This document shows, one piece after another, positions 1 through 8,263 of a DNA stretch of 64,000 nt. Origin of the DNA: Rhodococcus sp. ARC_M5. Lineage in GTDB: Bacteria > Actinomycetota > Actinomycetes > Mycobacteriales > Mycobacteriaceae. A program made the translations under genes and the position numbers. Below the pieces are notes generated by a model, which saw only the letters and a program-made list of their open reading frames with translations, was not told the DNA's origin and made no database searches. Where the stretch lies: positions 119,495 through 183,494 of the forward strand of contig NZ_JALGQE010000010.1 in the NCBI RefSeq assembly GCF_022810405.1, read 5' to 3'. Position 1 is the first letter of the stretch, and each line of letters begins with the position of its first letter.

Positions 1-342
1 ACCTTTTCCCTGGTCGAGGACCTTGCCGCCGCCCGCGGCAACTATTACGTCCGGCGAGTGCGAGCGAGCATGCTTGGTAAGCGTATCGATATTCGACCAC
101 GTCACCTCGCCGTCGACGCTTTTCATCAAGGTCGCGACCCCAGCTTCATTCAGCGATGCTGCAAGCCGGACGCCGATCGTGTCGGCCAACTGCATGTCGA
201 CTAGCAGGTATGCGCGGCTTCGACGTAGCGCGACTAGATTTCCGACTTTGTCCAATGCACCCGGGCCTTGGACGTACCGCGTCGGGGCAACAAACGTGCG
301 CAGCGCCGGAGGGATAGGTGCCGCAGCGCTCAGTGCTCCCAC
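1..342 (-). CDS. Iron-type alcohol dehydrogenase, glycerol dehydrogenase-like (N-terminal part, runs off the left edge)
   Basis: The first 114 residues read on the minus strand match the N-terminal nucleotide-binding domain of the GldA/iron-containing alcohol dehydrogenase family. A RYVQGPGALDKVG segment, the family's opening beta-strand, is followed about 70 residues later by IVAAGGGKVLDQGKG, the glycine-rich NAD-binding loop. Family members oxidise polyols or sugar alcohols with NAD. The metal ligands lie beyond the window edge, so activity cannot be judged. The GTG at 340-342 overlaps the end of the transketolase gene. A GGGAGG stretch overlaps that start, so a downstream start is possible. 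It is the last visible gene of the tct operon and probably acts on the same unknown substrate. Confidence 0.75.
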   Translation of the reverse strand, partial: MGALSAAAPIPPALRTFVAPTRYVQGPGALDKVGNLVALRRSRAYLLVDMQLADTIGVRLAASLNEAGVATLMKSVDGEVTWSNIDTLTKHARSHSPDVIVAAGGGKVLDQGKG

Positions 343-1316
343 CTCCCGGTCACAGCGGCTTCAGTGATCGCATCGACGTCGAGGCCGAACATTGCATCGA
401 GGTACGTTTGCGAACCGCACGGGTGGAAGCGGTCCTGCAAGCCGATGCGTACCACGGGTCGGTGGTCGATGCCGGAGTCGTAGAGGCTCTCGAGAACGAG
501 AGTGCCGAGCCCGCCAGTACGCAAGTGATTCTCGACGGTTATCAGGCGGGGCACCTCGGACGCGAATTCGACCACGCCCTCGACGTCGAAAGGTTTGATG
601 GTCGGAACGTGCAATACACCGACGCTGACACCCTGAGTTTCGGCCAGACGTGCGGCGTCGAGCGCGCGAGCGGTCATGAAGCCGGTGCTGACAATACCCA
701 CGTCACTGCCCCGACGCAGAACCTTGGCCTTCCCGATCTCGAACTCGTAGTTCCCGTCGAGGACTACAGGCACCTTTCCGCGCAGGTTCCGGATGTAGAA
801 GGTGCCGGGCGTCGACGCCGCAGCGGTTACGACTTGCCGGAGCTCGACCGCATCGCAGGGGTCGATGACCGTGATGTCAGGTATCGACCGCATGACGGCG
901 AGGTCTTCCAATGCCTGGTGGGTGCCGCCGTATGGGTTGACCAGCCCTGGGGCACCGCCCATGACTTTGACGTTGGCTTTGCTGTGCGCGCATGCAACGG
1001 CCATGAAGTCCAACGCACGGCGGGTGAGGAATGCCGCGTACGTTGCCGCGAACGAAACCTTTCCTACTTTGGCGAGCCCCGCCGCGATCATAATGGTGTT
1101 CTGTTCCGCCATTCCGGCATTGAAGTACCTGTCCGGGAACGCGTCTTTGAAGGGGAGGATGTCGCTGTATCGACCCATGTCGGCCGTGATGCCGACGATG
1201 TCGGAATTAGTGGCACCGAGCTCCGCCAGTGTGTTGCCGAACGGCGCCACCTCGTACGGGCCGACCACGTCGGCCACTTCTCCCATGCCTCCGCTGCGGC
1301 CTTTCAGCTCAACCAT
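330..1316 (-). CDS. Transketolase, C-terminal subunit (split enzyme)
   Basis: This 328-residue protein carries the pyrimidine-binding and C-terminal domains of a transketolase. GMAEQN holds the glutamate (E71) that activates thiamine diphosphate, and NPYGGTHQALEDLAVMR (about 128-143) is the typical substrate-channel histidine segment. The N-terminal half is encoded by the gene immediately upstream and overlaps it by 8 bases, so the two should form a heteromeric enzyme. A strong GGAGGAG lies just before the ATG. Split transketolases occur in pentose phosphate metabolism and in dedicated sugar or sulfosugar catabolic routes. The link with a tct importer and two dehydrogenases favours a catabolic role, but the substrate is not evident. 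Confidence 0.9.
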   Translation of the reverse strand: MVELKGRSGGMGEVADVVGPYEVAPFGNTLAELGATNSDIVGITADMGRYSDILPFKDAFPDRYFNAGMAEQNTIMIAAGLAKVGKVSFAATYAAFLTRRALDFMAVACAHSKANVKVMGGAPGLVNPYGGTHQALEDLAVMRSIPDITVIDPCDAVELRQVVTAAASTPGTFYIRNLRGKVPVVLDGNYEFEIGKAKVLRRGSDVGIVSTGFMTARALDAARLAETQGVSVGVLHVPTIKPFDVEGVVEFASEVPRLITVENHLRTGGLGTLVLESLYDSGIDHRPVVRIGLQDRFHPCGSQTYLDAMFGLDVDAITEAAVTGRWEH

Positions 1317-2154
1317 GGTTCTCCTCCAGCTCGTCCATCAAATTGGTCCATTCGTCTTGTGCGACGCGAACGAAGTGCGCGCGTTCGCGGGCGACGAGGG
1401 TGGGTACCCCGTGCCCCGGAGTCGTTCGCAGGACCACGACTTTCGGTCCGCTGCATTCGCGTAATTCGTCGATCGCGGTGACCAGAGCCGCCATGTCGTT
1501 GCCATTGACTTCTCGTGCGGACCACCCGAAAGCCTTCCACTTGTCGGCAACCGGTTCGATCGGCATCACCAACGCACCGTCGGCCTGAATGCCGTTGCAG
1601 TCGACGAAGGCCCACAGGTTGTCGAGCTCAAATCCACCGGCAGCCATTGCTGATTCCCAGGTCGATCCTTCTTGGAGTTCACCGTCTGACAGTTCCACGA
1701 GAACGCGTGCGGAGGAGCCGTCCAATCGCAGGCCCAATGCCATACCGACGCCCTGACCCAGTCCGTGGCCGAGTGACCCGCTGGTGATCTCAACGCCAGG
1801 CGTCTCGTCGAATGTGCTCATGGGAAGTTCGCTGCCGTTCAAGGCGTAGGTCGCGAGATCTTCCTCGTCGAGCACGCCGATCTCGGCCAACACCGCGTAC
1901 AACGCTATCGAGTAATGGCCTGTCGACAGGAGAAAACGATCCCGCGCAGGATCATCCAGCTGCTGTGGGTCGAATCGAAGTTCACGGAAATAGACCGCAG
2001 CAAGTAAGTCGGCGATGCCCAGGCCCTGCGCGATGTACCCCTCGCCTTTGTCTGCGGCCATGCGGAGCATTCGGCGGCGCAGCGAATACGCTGTGTCCTC
2101 CAGCTCCGCCACAGATTTGGTTGCGATTTCAGTGGTCATGACAACTAAGCTCAT
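1309..2154 (-). CDS. Transketolase, N-terminal thiamine diphosphate-binding subunit
   Basis: This 281-residue protein is the cofactor-binding half of the split transketolase. It has STGHYS (77-82) and SLGHGLGQGVGMALG (127-141), with histidines that line the active site. The thiamine diphosphate-Mg motif runs from SDGELQEG to the asparagine of DCNG (about 156-188). The usual motif opens GDG; here the first glycine is serine, a small deviation that need not abolish binding. The start is uncertain: ATG 2154 and ATG 2139 both lack a strong ribosome site. It lies 15 bases after the SDR gene and overlaps the C-terminal subunit gene, so it is cotranscribed with both. Confidence 0.9.
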   Translation of the reverse strand: MSLVVMTTEIATKSVAELEDTAYSLRRRMLRMAADKGEGYIAQGLGIADLLAAVYFRELRFDPQQLDDPARDRFLLSTGHYSIALYAVLAEIGVLDEEDLATYALNGSELPMSTFDETPGVEITSGSLGHGLGQGVGMALGLRLDGSSARVLVELSDGELQEGSTWESAMAAGGFELDNLWAFVDCNGIQADGALVMPIEPVADKWKAFGWSAREVNGNDMAALVTAIDELRECSGPKVVVLRTTPGHGVPTLVARERAHFVRVAQDEWTNLMDELEENHG

Positions 2155-2169
2155 TTCTGTTGATTTGGA

Positions 2170-2943
2170 TCAGTAGAAGGTGCCATCAATGATGGTTCCG
2201 CCATCGACGGGTATGCAGGCACCGTTGATGTACGAGGCCGCCGGTGATGCCAGGAACACAGCGACGCTTGCGATTTCGTCGGGATTACCGAGGCGGCGCA
2301 TAGGTATCCGACGCGTCATGAGCTCTTCGTCCAAGAGTCCGTTCTCGAAACCCGAACGCATCATCGCGGTTTCGATAAATCCTGGGGCGATAGCGTTCAC
2401 ACGTATTCCATCTGGACCCCATTCGGCAGCGAGTGTGCGTGTCAGCCCGATGATTCCAGTCTTCGCAGCGTTGTATGCCGCGCGTTGCGGCATGCCGAGG
2501 CTCGAACCCAGGGATCCGAGATTGATCACCGACGGCGCGTCGGATGCCTGCAACAGGCCGTGCAAAACACGGGAGCATCGGAACGTGCCGCCAAGATTGA
2601 CATCGAGTACCGCGAGCCATCGCTCGGTGCTGAGTTCCTGAGTGGCACTGCGCGTAATGAGGCCTGCGTTGTTCACAAGAACATCCAGCCTCCCGCCGCC
2701 CCACTCCGCGGTGGCAGCGGCCATCTTCGCTACTGCACGGTCGTCGGTGACATCAGCTGTGGTCCAGTCGACAGCCTCGTCGCCGAATTTTTTGCGGAGG
2801 CTGATACCGGCGGCTCGGACGGCGTCCTCGGCAACGTCCGAGAGCATGACTCGGTAGTCGCCGGTCAAGAAAGACTCGGCCATGGCGAGACCAAGGCCCT
2901 GAGCCGAACCGGTTATGAGGACGTGTCTAGGCATGGAGGTCAC
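2170..2943 (-). CDS. Short-chain dehydrogenase/reductase
   Basis: This 257-residue classical SDR has the nucleotide-binding motif TGSAQGLG (11-18), the structural NNAG (91-94) and a catalytic Ser144-Tyr157-Lys161 set (YNAAK). The C-terminal IPVDGGTIIDG segment is typical of sugar or polyol dehydrogenases and 3-oxoacyl reductase-like enzymes. The start overlaps tctA by 17 bases; ATG 2943 or ATG 2934 could be used. Its place between the tct importer and the split transketolase suggests it oxidises the imported compound or an intermediate to a ketose-like transketolase substrate. That role is inferred from context only. Confidence 0.88.
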   Translation of the reverse strand: MTSMPRHVLITGSAQGLGLAMAESFLTGDYRVMLSDVAEDAVRAAGISLRKKFGDEAVDWTTADVTDDRAVAKMAAATAEWGGGRLDVLVNNAGLITRSATQELSTERWLAVLDVNLGGTFRCSRVLHGLLQASDAPSVINLGSLGSSLGMPQRAAYNAAKTGIIGLTRTLAAEWGPDGIRVNAIAPGFIETAMMRSGFENGLLDEELMTRRIPMRRLGNPDEIASVAVFLASPAASYINGACIPVDGGTIIDGTFY

Positions 2944-4435
2944 CGGCAGCTACTTTCGGTCGTGAGTTGGCTGCTCGGCGTTGCCGAACGAGGGAGTACA
3001 CGATGGACGCGAGCGCCAGGGCCAGGATGGCGGCCGTGAGTGGCTGCAGCATCCAACTCAAACTGCCGTCGCTGTTGATCATCGACCTGCGGAAGTTCTC
3101 CTCGGCAAGCGGACCGACGATCACCGCGATCAGGAGCGGGGCAACCGGATAGCCGCCCTTGGTGAGCAAGTAGCCGAGCAGTCCGGCTGCAAGCATGACG
3201 ATCACGTCGAACACGTTGGTGCGCACCGCGTACGATCCGACGACTGAAAACACGATGACAAGAGGCCACAGGTATCCCGGTGGAATCTGTATGACTCGGA
3301 CCCACAGTTTGATTCCAGCCAGGCCGATGACAAGCAGACACACGTAAGCCAGGGTCATGGCAACGAATGACCCGTAGATCAACTCCGGATTGCTCTCGAA
3401 TAATCCGGGCCCCGGTTGTACGCCTGCAATAATGAGCGCCCCCAGCAGGACTGCGGCTTGGGTGTTACCCGGAATGCCGAGCGCGAAGGTGGGCACGAGC
3501 GAACCCATGTTGCTGGCGTTGTTCGCGGACTCGGCCGCGGCAACACCGCGAGGGTCGCCCTTACCGAACTGCGACGAGTCCTTAGCGAAACGCTTTGTCT
3601 CGTTGTACGCCATGAAGCCGCCGACGTCCCCGCCGACACCAGGAAGAAGCCCGGTGACGAAACCAATACCTGTGGACCCTCCGACAGTGGGACCCAGGCG
3701 TTTGAGCCAACCTTTGCCCAGTCCGAACGAGCCGATCGACTGCTTGCGAGTTTTCGTCCCACGCATTCGCTCCAACTGGTTCAGCGCTTCGGCGACGCCG
3801 AATATGCCGACGAGGAGCGGGATGATCTCGATCCCCCCAGAAAGCTGCGTGCTCCCGAAGGAAAATCGTGGGAAACCGGCAATCGGGTCAAATCCGATGA
3901 AAACGATGAGAAGCCCGAGAAGGGCGCTGACGAACCCCTTCGAGATGGGCGCTTCGCCGCTGATCGAGGCGATGATGGTGAGAGCCAATACCGCTATAGC
4001 GAAATACTCGCCGGAACCGAAGTTGAGGGCATAGTCGGCCAACACCGGTGCGAACAGCGCGAGCAGGATTGTCCCGACGAGCCCGCCGATGACGCTCGCC
4101 ACCAGAGAAATCGTCAACGCTTGCCCAGCTCGGCCCGTCTGCCCCATTGGGTAGCCGTCGAGCGTCGTTGCCGCCGAAGAAGGGGTCCCTGGGGTTCGGA
4201 TCAATACTGCGGGTATCGCGCCGGAGTAGCACGCGCCGTTGTAGATGCCCAAAAGGAGTACCAACCCGGTGAGCGGATCGAGGCTGAACGCGAAAGGAAG
4301 GAACAACGCCATTCCTACGGTGGCCGACAACCCCGGCACGGCACCGATCGCGATACCCAGCAGCACTCCAAGGGGAATCATGATCAAGACGTCCCACGAC
4401 GCGATCGCGACGAACCCGTCGCTCCACCCGCTCAC
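2927..4435 (-). CDS. tctA: Tripartite tricarboxylate transporter, large membrane subunit TctA
   Basis: This 502-residue, highly hydrophobic protein fits the TctA (DUF112) family in length and content. It has many membrane spans, the conserved GAVPGLSATVGMALFLPF region near the N-terminus, the GIYNGACYSGAIPAVLIRTPGTP segment and GLLPGVGGD further on. TctA forms the channel of a secondary transporter that works with the small subunit TctB and an exported binding protein TctC. All three are present here in order, with 4-base overlaps between them. The imported substrate in this family is usually a carboxylate; the particular one cannot be read from sequence. Confidence 0.92.
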   Translation of the reverse strand: MSGWSDGFVAIASWDVLIMIPLGVLLGIAIGAVPGLSATVGMALFLPFAFSLDPLTGLVLLLGIYNGACYSGAIPAVLIRTPGTPSSAATTLDGYPMGQTGRAGQALTISLVASVIGGLVGTILLALFAPVLADYALNFGSGEYFAIAVLALTIIASISGEAPISKGFVSALLGLLIVFIGFDPIAGFPRFSFGSTQLSGGIEIIPLLVGIFGVAEALNQLERMRGTKTRKQSIGSFGLGKGWLKRLGPTVGGSTGIGFVTGLLPGVGGDVGGFMAYNETKRFAKDSSQFGKGDPRGVAAAESANNASNMGSLVPTFALGIPGNTQAAVLLGALIIAGVQPGPGLFESNPELIYGSFVAMTLAYVCLLVIGLAGIKLWVRVIQIPPGYLWPLVIVFSVVGSYAVRTNVFDVIVMLAAGLLGYLLTKGGYPVAPLLIAVIVGPLAEENFRRSMINSDGSLSWMLQPLTAAILALALASIVYSLVRQRRAANSRPKVAAGDLHA

Positions 4436-4944
4436 AGTGTGACGCTCCCGATGCGTGTGGCGGGGAGAGGTACCTCGAGCCCGTAGCGGAACAGCACGTA
4501 CACGCCGACGCTCATCAGGACAGCCATGGGGAGCACGACCAGAGGCCGGCGGATCCCGATGAGAGCCATCTCGGCCATGAGAAACAGAGTGGTAGCGACC
4601 AGGAATCCAAGTGAACGAAGCGACAGGATGTAGGCAAGGGCGAACACGAGGGTCGCTACAACGCGAACTGCCCCGCCCCCTCGGGGTAAGCGTTCGTGTG
4701 CGTCACGGTGCCACAGCAGGAACACTGAGAAGATGACAAGCCCGATCCCTACAAGTTGAGGCAGCGCGCCCGGACCGGGGTCCGAGCTCAGTCCAGGCTC
4801 GGGAAGCGTTCGCGCACTGATGATAACGGCGATCCCCAGCGCAAGGGTGAGCAGCGGCGCTACCGGTGAACCCGGAGAGTGAAGCGCGTCGACCTCAGCG
4901 GGGTCCTTACCAAGGACCTCCGCGTCGCCGGTTGGACTTGTCAC
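4432..4944 (-). CDS. tctB: Tripartite tricarboxylate transporter, small membrane subunit TctB
   Basis: This 170-residue protein has four predicted membrane spans: APLLTLALGIAVIISA, LVGIGLVIFSVFLLW, VVATLVFALAYILSL and VLPMAVLMSVGVYVLF. That is the size and topology of the TctB (DUF1468) small subunit. The N-terminal 30 residues are acidic and cytoplasmic in appearance. Sequence conservation in this family is low, so the call rests on topology and on its position between tctA and tctC, overlapping each by 4 bases. Confidence 0.85.
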   Translation of the reverse strand: MTSPTGDAEVLGKDPAEVDALHSPGSPVAPLLTLALGIAVIISARTLPEPGLSSDPGPGALPQLVGIGLVIFSVFLLWHRDAHERLPRGGGAVRVVATLVFALAYILSLRSLGFLVATTLFLMAEMALIGIRRPLVVLPMAVLMSVGVYVLFRYGLEVPLPATRIGSVTL

Positions 4945-5927
4945 TTGCCCAGACCAAGTTCGTCGATCAGGCTGCCGTAACGCTCGTACTCGTCCGCGAG
5001 GTAGCCATCGAATTCAGTGGCGTCCATGTAGGAGGCGTTACTGCCCTGCCGTTCCAGGAACTCCTGGAATTCAGCAGATTCGAACGCCTCACCGAAGCAG
5101 TCGCTCAGCGTCGCCACGACGTCTTCGGGAGTTCCGGCGGGTGCTGCCAGACCGTAAATGGATCCGCCTTCGACGTCGATTCCTTCCTCGGTCAGGGTCG
5201 GCGCGTCGGGCATAGCGTCGATTCGCTCGTCGGAGGCAAGGGCCAGCGCAACTAAGTCGCCGCTTTCGACTTGGCCGAGGACGTTCGACGCATTGGATAC
5301 GAGTAGGTCGACCTCGCCGCTCAAAGCGGCGGGGATGGCCGCTGCGTCACCGCTGAAGGGGACGTTGACGAGCTGGCCCTGCACGTTCTCCGCTCTGGCG
5401 ACGTCTTGGAAAGTGATCGCATACGGGCTGGCCGGGCCGGAAGTGGCGACGCGGATACGCTCGCCGTTCCTGGCCGCTGTGATGACGTCTTGCACCGAGG
5501 TGTACGGCGATCCTTGCCGAACAAAGAATCCGTGAGGATCAACGATAAAGCGAATGATGGGCGCGAGGTCTTCATGCGTCACGTCGCTCAGTCCCATGTG
5601 ATCGAGCGCGCTGATCTCGGTGGGCGTGGTGCCGAGGGTGTAGCCGTCCGGCTCTGCTCCACGAACCGATTGCAGGGCAATGGCCCCTGAACCGCCCGGT
5701 TGGTTGCTGATGATGATGCTTGTCCCGCAAGTGTCTTCGGCCGCGGATGCGAGTGCGCGCGTATTGACGTCCGTCGATCCTCCCGCATCGAATCCGATCA
5801 CAACTTCGATGGTCTGCGATGGAAAATCACTGTCCTGCTGCGCTTCTGCGCCACATGAGGTCAGCGTCAACGCAGATGCGGCGACTGCCGCCAGGCCGGC
5901 CGACCGGATGCTGGGTCGTTTGCTCAT
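4941..5927 (-). CDS. tctC: Tripartite tricarboxylate transporter substrate-binding lipoprotein TctC
   Basis: The ATG at 5927 has an AGGAG ribosome site 6 bases upstream and gives a 328-residue exported protein. A lipobox LTSC places the lipidated cysteine at residue 25. The mature part shows the Bug/TctC pattern: FPSQTIEVVIGFDAGGSTDVNTR at the start of the first lobe, NQPGGSGAIALQSV and the GYTLGTTPTE loop. It captures the substrate outside the membrane and delivers it to TctAB. The open frame continues upstream of 5927 but crosses the operator and the IclR start, so that extension is not coding. It is the first gene of the operon. Confidence 0.9.
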   Translation of the reverse strand: MSKRPSIRSAGLAAVAASALTLTSCGAEAQQDSDFPSQTIEVVIGFDAGGSTDVNTRALASAAEDTCGTSIIISNQPGGSGAIALQSVRGAEPDGYTLGTTPTEISALDHMGLSDVTHEDLAPIIRFIVDPHGFFVRQGSPYTSVQDVITAARNGERIRVATSGPASPYAITFQDVARAENVQGQLVNVPFSGDAAAIPAALSGEVDLLVSNASNVLGQVESGDLVALALASDERIDAMPDAPTLTEEGIDVEGGSIYGLAAPAGTPEDVVATLSDCFGEAFESAEFQEFLERQGSNASYMDATEFDGYLADEYERYGSLIDELGLGK

Positions 5928-5954
5928 CGGGGCTCCTCTTACGACAACTTTGTC

Positions 5955-5982
5955 ATTCCGGAATCCGGATGTATCATCCGGA
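5955..5982. promoter_or_regulatory. Operator-like palindrome cluster between tctC and the IclR gene
   Basis: The divergent intergenic region contains a 10-bp perfect palindrome ATTCCGGAAT (5955-5964). It overlaps by one base a 19-bp inverted repeat TCCGGATGTATCATCCGGA (5964-5982; 8-bp arms, 3-bp spacer). The TCCGGA half-site therefore recurs several times in 28 bp. It lies 28-55 bases before tctC and 69-96 bases before the IclR start. That is where an IclR-type regulator controlling both directions would bind. Binding by the adjacent regulator is inferred. Confidence 0.7.
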
Positions 5983-6050
5983 ATACGGTTTAGTGTGGTC
6001 TGTGTCATAGAAGCTGTCAAGATGAAGCTTGTATCGAGAAGGGGGATGGC

Positions 6051-6827
6051 ATGCCTGCCGAAGCTGGGCGAATCGATCCGAAGAATCATGTGGCGTCTGT
6101 GGCCAAAGCGTTGGCACTGCTGGAGTTGTTCGGCGACGCAAACGAACTGAGCCTCAGCACACTTGTCGAACGAGGCGGGTATACACGGACCACCACACAC
6201 CGACTCCTGTCGACGATGGAGCTGGCCGGGTGGCTCGAACGCTCGTCCGACAAATACCGACTGACGCTGACGGTGTTTCGGTTGGGCAGCACTGCCGTCA
6301 ACGGTTTGCAACTGCGCAACGAGGCGAGTCACGTTCTGTCCGAGCTGGCGTCTCACCACGGTGAGGATGTGTACCTGGTGGTGCCCGACGGTCCGCGTGC
6401 GGTGTGTTTGGAACGGATCGAGGGCAAGACTCCGATTCACATCATGGTTCTCGACGTCGGCCGTTCCCTGCCCCTGTTCGTTGGGGGCGGTCCGGTCGCC
6501 CTGCTTGCTCACCGCGAGGACGAATTCCTACCCCGCGTCCTGAGCGACGGGCAATGCGTGACGCCCACCGGCCAGATTCTGGATGAAACGACCTTGCGCC
6601 GAACACTTCTCGAGACACGTACTCGTGGTTACTCCCGCAGCATGGAAGACGTGACTCATGGCGTCGGAGCGTTCGGTGCCCCAATCTTCAACGATCGCAG
6701 TGTTGCGGTCGGCGCAATCAGCATTGGTGCCATGGTTGAGAACTTGGTTACGCGTGAGGCCGAACTGAGCAGCGGACTCCTACAAGCCGCTCTCGAGATT
6801 TCGAAACGCATGGGGTACGTCGGCTAG
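6051..6827 (+). CDS. IclR-family transcriptional regulator
   Basis: This 258-residue protein has the IclR layout: an N-terminal winged helix (about 13-75, including LSTLVERGGYTRTTTHRLL and the wing YRLTLTVFRLG), then an effector-binding domain with the family's GYSRSMEDVTHGVGAFGAPI segment (about 194-213). A GAAGGGGG ribosome site precedes the ATG. It is divergent from the tct-transketolase operon and probably controls it through the palindrome cluster between them. Whether it activates or represses, and which ligand it senses, is not visible. Confidence 0.9.
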   Translation: MPAEAGRIDPKNHVASVAKALALLELFGDANELSLSTLVERGGYTRTTTHRLLSTMELAGWLERSSDKYRLTLTVFRLGSTAVNGLQLRNEASHVLSELASHHGEDVYLVVPDGPRAVCLERIEGKTPIHIMVLDVGRSLPLFVGGGPVALLAHREDEFLPRVLSDGQCVTPTGQILDETTLRRTLLETRTRGYSRSMEDVTHGVGAFGAPIFNDRSVAVGAISIGAMVENLVTREAELSSGLLQAALEISKRMGYVG

Positions 6828-7339
6828 GTTGCTGCCCTCCGCGGTGAACATGGACGATGGGTCGCTGCATGCGTGACTCGCCGTCATTGCCGACGCGGTG
6901 TCGGGGGTGCATGTCTTGATGAATCCAGTCCCGCGAGGCCACCTTGCGGGCTTCAGCGGAGGGGAAGGCGTCTTTTACATCCATTCCCAGTAGACGGCCC
7001 TCATGAAGCTTTCGACTTTCCGTTGCCTGCGTTCGATACGGCGCAGTTGGCTAGTTTTGCTGCAGGGACCAAGTCCTCCGCAAGTAGCGTTGCGCAGTAA
7101 TCGGATTCGCTCCCCCTGGGGTGTGAGTGCGGTAGTGATGCCATGGGCCGCAGAGTCCCCTTGGGGCGCACTAAAGAACTCAGAGGCTTCTCTTTGCGTT
7201 CATCATCGACAATCTACGAAAACCCATCACTTGCTTGTGCGGCTCCCAATGATCGACGAGACATTCGATGACCGATTACGACTGGTGACCCGGTCGGTAA
7301 TCGCAGTGGGTCGGGCCACGCCAAGAGCGCTCCGGCCCG
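6828..7339. other. 512-bp gap without a recognisable gene
   Basis: Open frames of 60-140 codons exist on both strands, but none has a ribosome site, a recognisable domain or a plausible composition. The stretch separates the IclR gene from the 3' end of a LysR gene read from the other strand. I see no terminator, RNA gene or transposon end in it. Confidence 0.5.
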
Positions 7340-8173
7340 TCACTCGAACCCAGCACCGACGGCCGACCGGACCAACGCCGATACCGCCGGCGATCGGACT
7401 TCGGCCGGCCACGCAATGACCGTCGTGATCATCGGCGCGTCAACGACAGGCACGGCCACATGCTCGGGCCACTGCCACGCGCGACTCGATGCTGGAATCA
7501 CCAGCAGCGCCTGACCCAGCGCGACCAGCTGGGCGATCTGCGCTTGACCGCGCACCTCAGGCCCGGGCCCCTTCGGATAGGTGCCGTCGAGCTGCGGCCA
7601 CCGGGCCATCGGTAGATCCGGGACGTCACGGATATCGTCCATGGCCAGTTCGTCTTTCGCGGCCAAGGGGTGATCACGCGGAACGATCGCGACCTGCCCC
7701 TCGGCGAGGAGGTCCTCGGAGTCGAATCCGACGAGGTCATCGACGGGGCGATGCATCAACGCCACGTCGGCATCACCGCGACGAAGATATTCGGCCTGCT
7801 CACCGACTTCACACAACATGACTTCCACGTCAGCGGGGTGCGCTTCGAGAACGCGGCGTAGGAGCTCGTGCGACGCACCGGCTTTGGTCACCAGCTTGAC
7901 TCTGGCACCGGCCGCTCGTGCTCGCTGCGCTGCCGCAGCGACCGCGTCGAGCGCCGTCGCAGCGTCCCTCAGGAGCACGGCACCGGCAGCAGTGAGTGAG
8001 ACTCCGCGACGATTCCGATCCAGGAGGGCGACGCCGAGTCGACGCTCCATCCTGCTTATCGCTCGCGAGAGCGGTGGCTGGGCGATCCCCAGGCGCTGCG
8101 CTGCGCGTCCGAAGTGCAGCTCCTCGGCAACGGCGATGAAGTACTGGAGTTCGCGTGTTTCGAGATTGTCCAC
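7340..8173 (-). CDS. LysR-family transcriptional regulator
   Basis: With the GTG at 8173 the protein is 277 residues and opens with the LysR N-terminus (VDNLETRELQYFIAVAEE). The winged helix-turn-helix follows (FGRAAQRLGIAQPPLSRAISRMER, about 21-44), then the NRRGVSLTAAG wing and a substrate-binding domain. The domain is rather short at its C-terminus. The gene is divergent from an SDR gene with a 21-bp dyad between them. This is the classical LysR arrangement, so the SDR is its likely target. The open frame extends upstream through the dyad but without family similarity. Confidence 0.9.
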   Translation of the reverse strand: MDNLETRELQYFIAVAEELHFGRAAQRLGIAQPPLSRAISRMERRLGVALLDRNRRGVSLTAAGAVLLRDAATALDAVAAAAQRARAAGARVKLVTKAGASHELLRRVLEAHPADVEVMLCEVGEQAEYLRRGDADVALMHRPVDDLVGFDSEDLLAEGQVAIVPRDHPLAAKDELAMDDIRDVPDLPMARWPQLDGTYPKGPGPEVRGQAQIAQLVALGQALLVIPASSRAWQWPEHVAVPVVDAPMITTVIAWPAEVRSPAVSALVRSAVGAGFE

Positions 8174-8188
8174 TCGAACAGCGTAGCT

Positions 8189-8209
8189 GTGATACCCGTT
8201 GAGTATCAC
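8189..8209. promoter_or_regulatory. LysR-type binding site, perfect 7-bp dyad
   Basis: GTGATAC and GTATCAC are separated by 7 bases, giving a 21-bp dyad with the T-N11-A core typical of LysR recognition sites. It lies 16 bases upstream of the LysR start and 55 bases upstream of the SDR start, as expected for autoregulation plus control of the divergent gene. Confidence 0.65.
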
Positions 8210-8263
8210 TGGTTGGTCGATCGGTATTGGACGCACCTGCGCTCGACGCCGACCATGGACCGC

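Noticed and set aside
5928..6512. Open minus-strand frame continuing upstream of tctC (about 195 more codons)
   Set aside because: It crosses the palindromic operator and overlaps the IclR gene on the other strand. The ATG at 5927 has a good ribosome site directly followed by a lipoprotein signal peptide.
7003..7419. Plus-strand open frame of 138 codons
   Set aside because: It has no ribosome site or family signature and its right end is antisense to the LysR gene.
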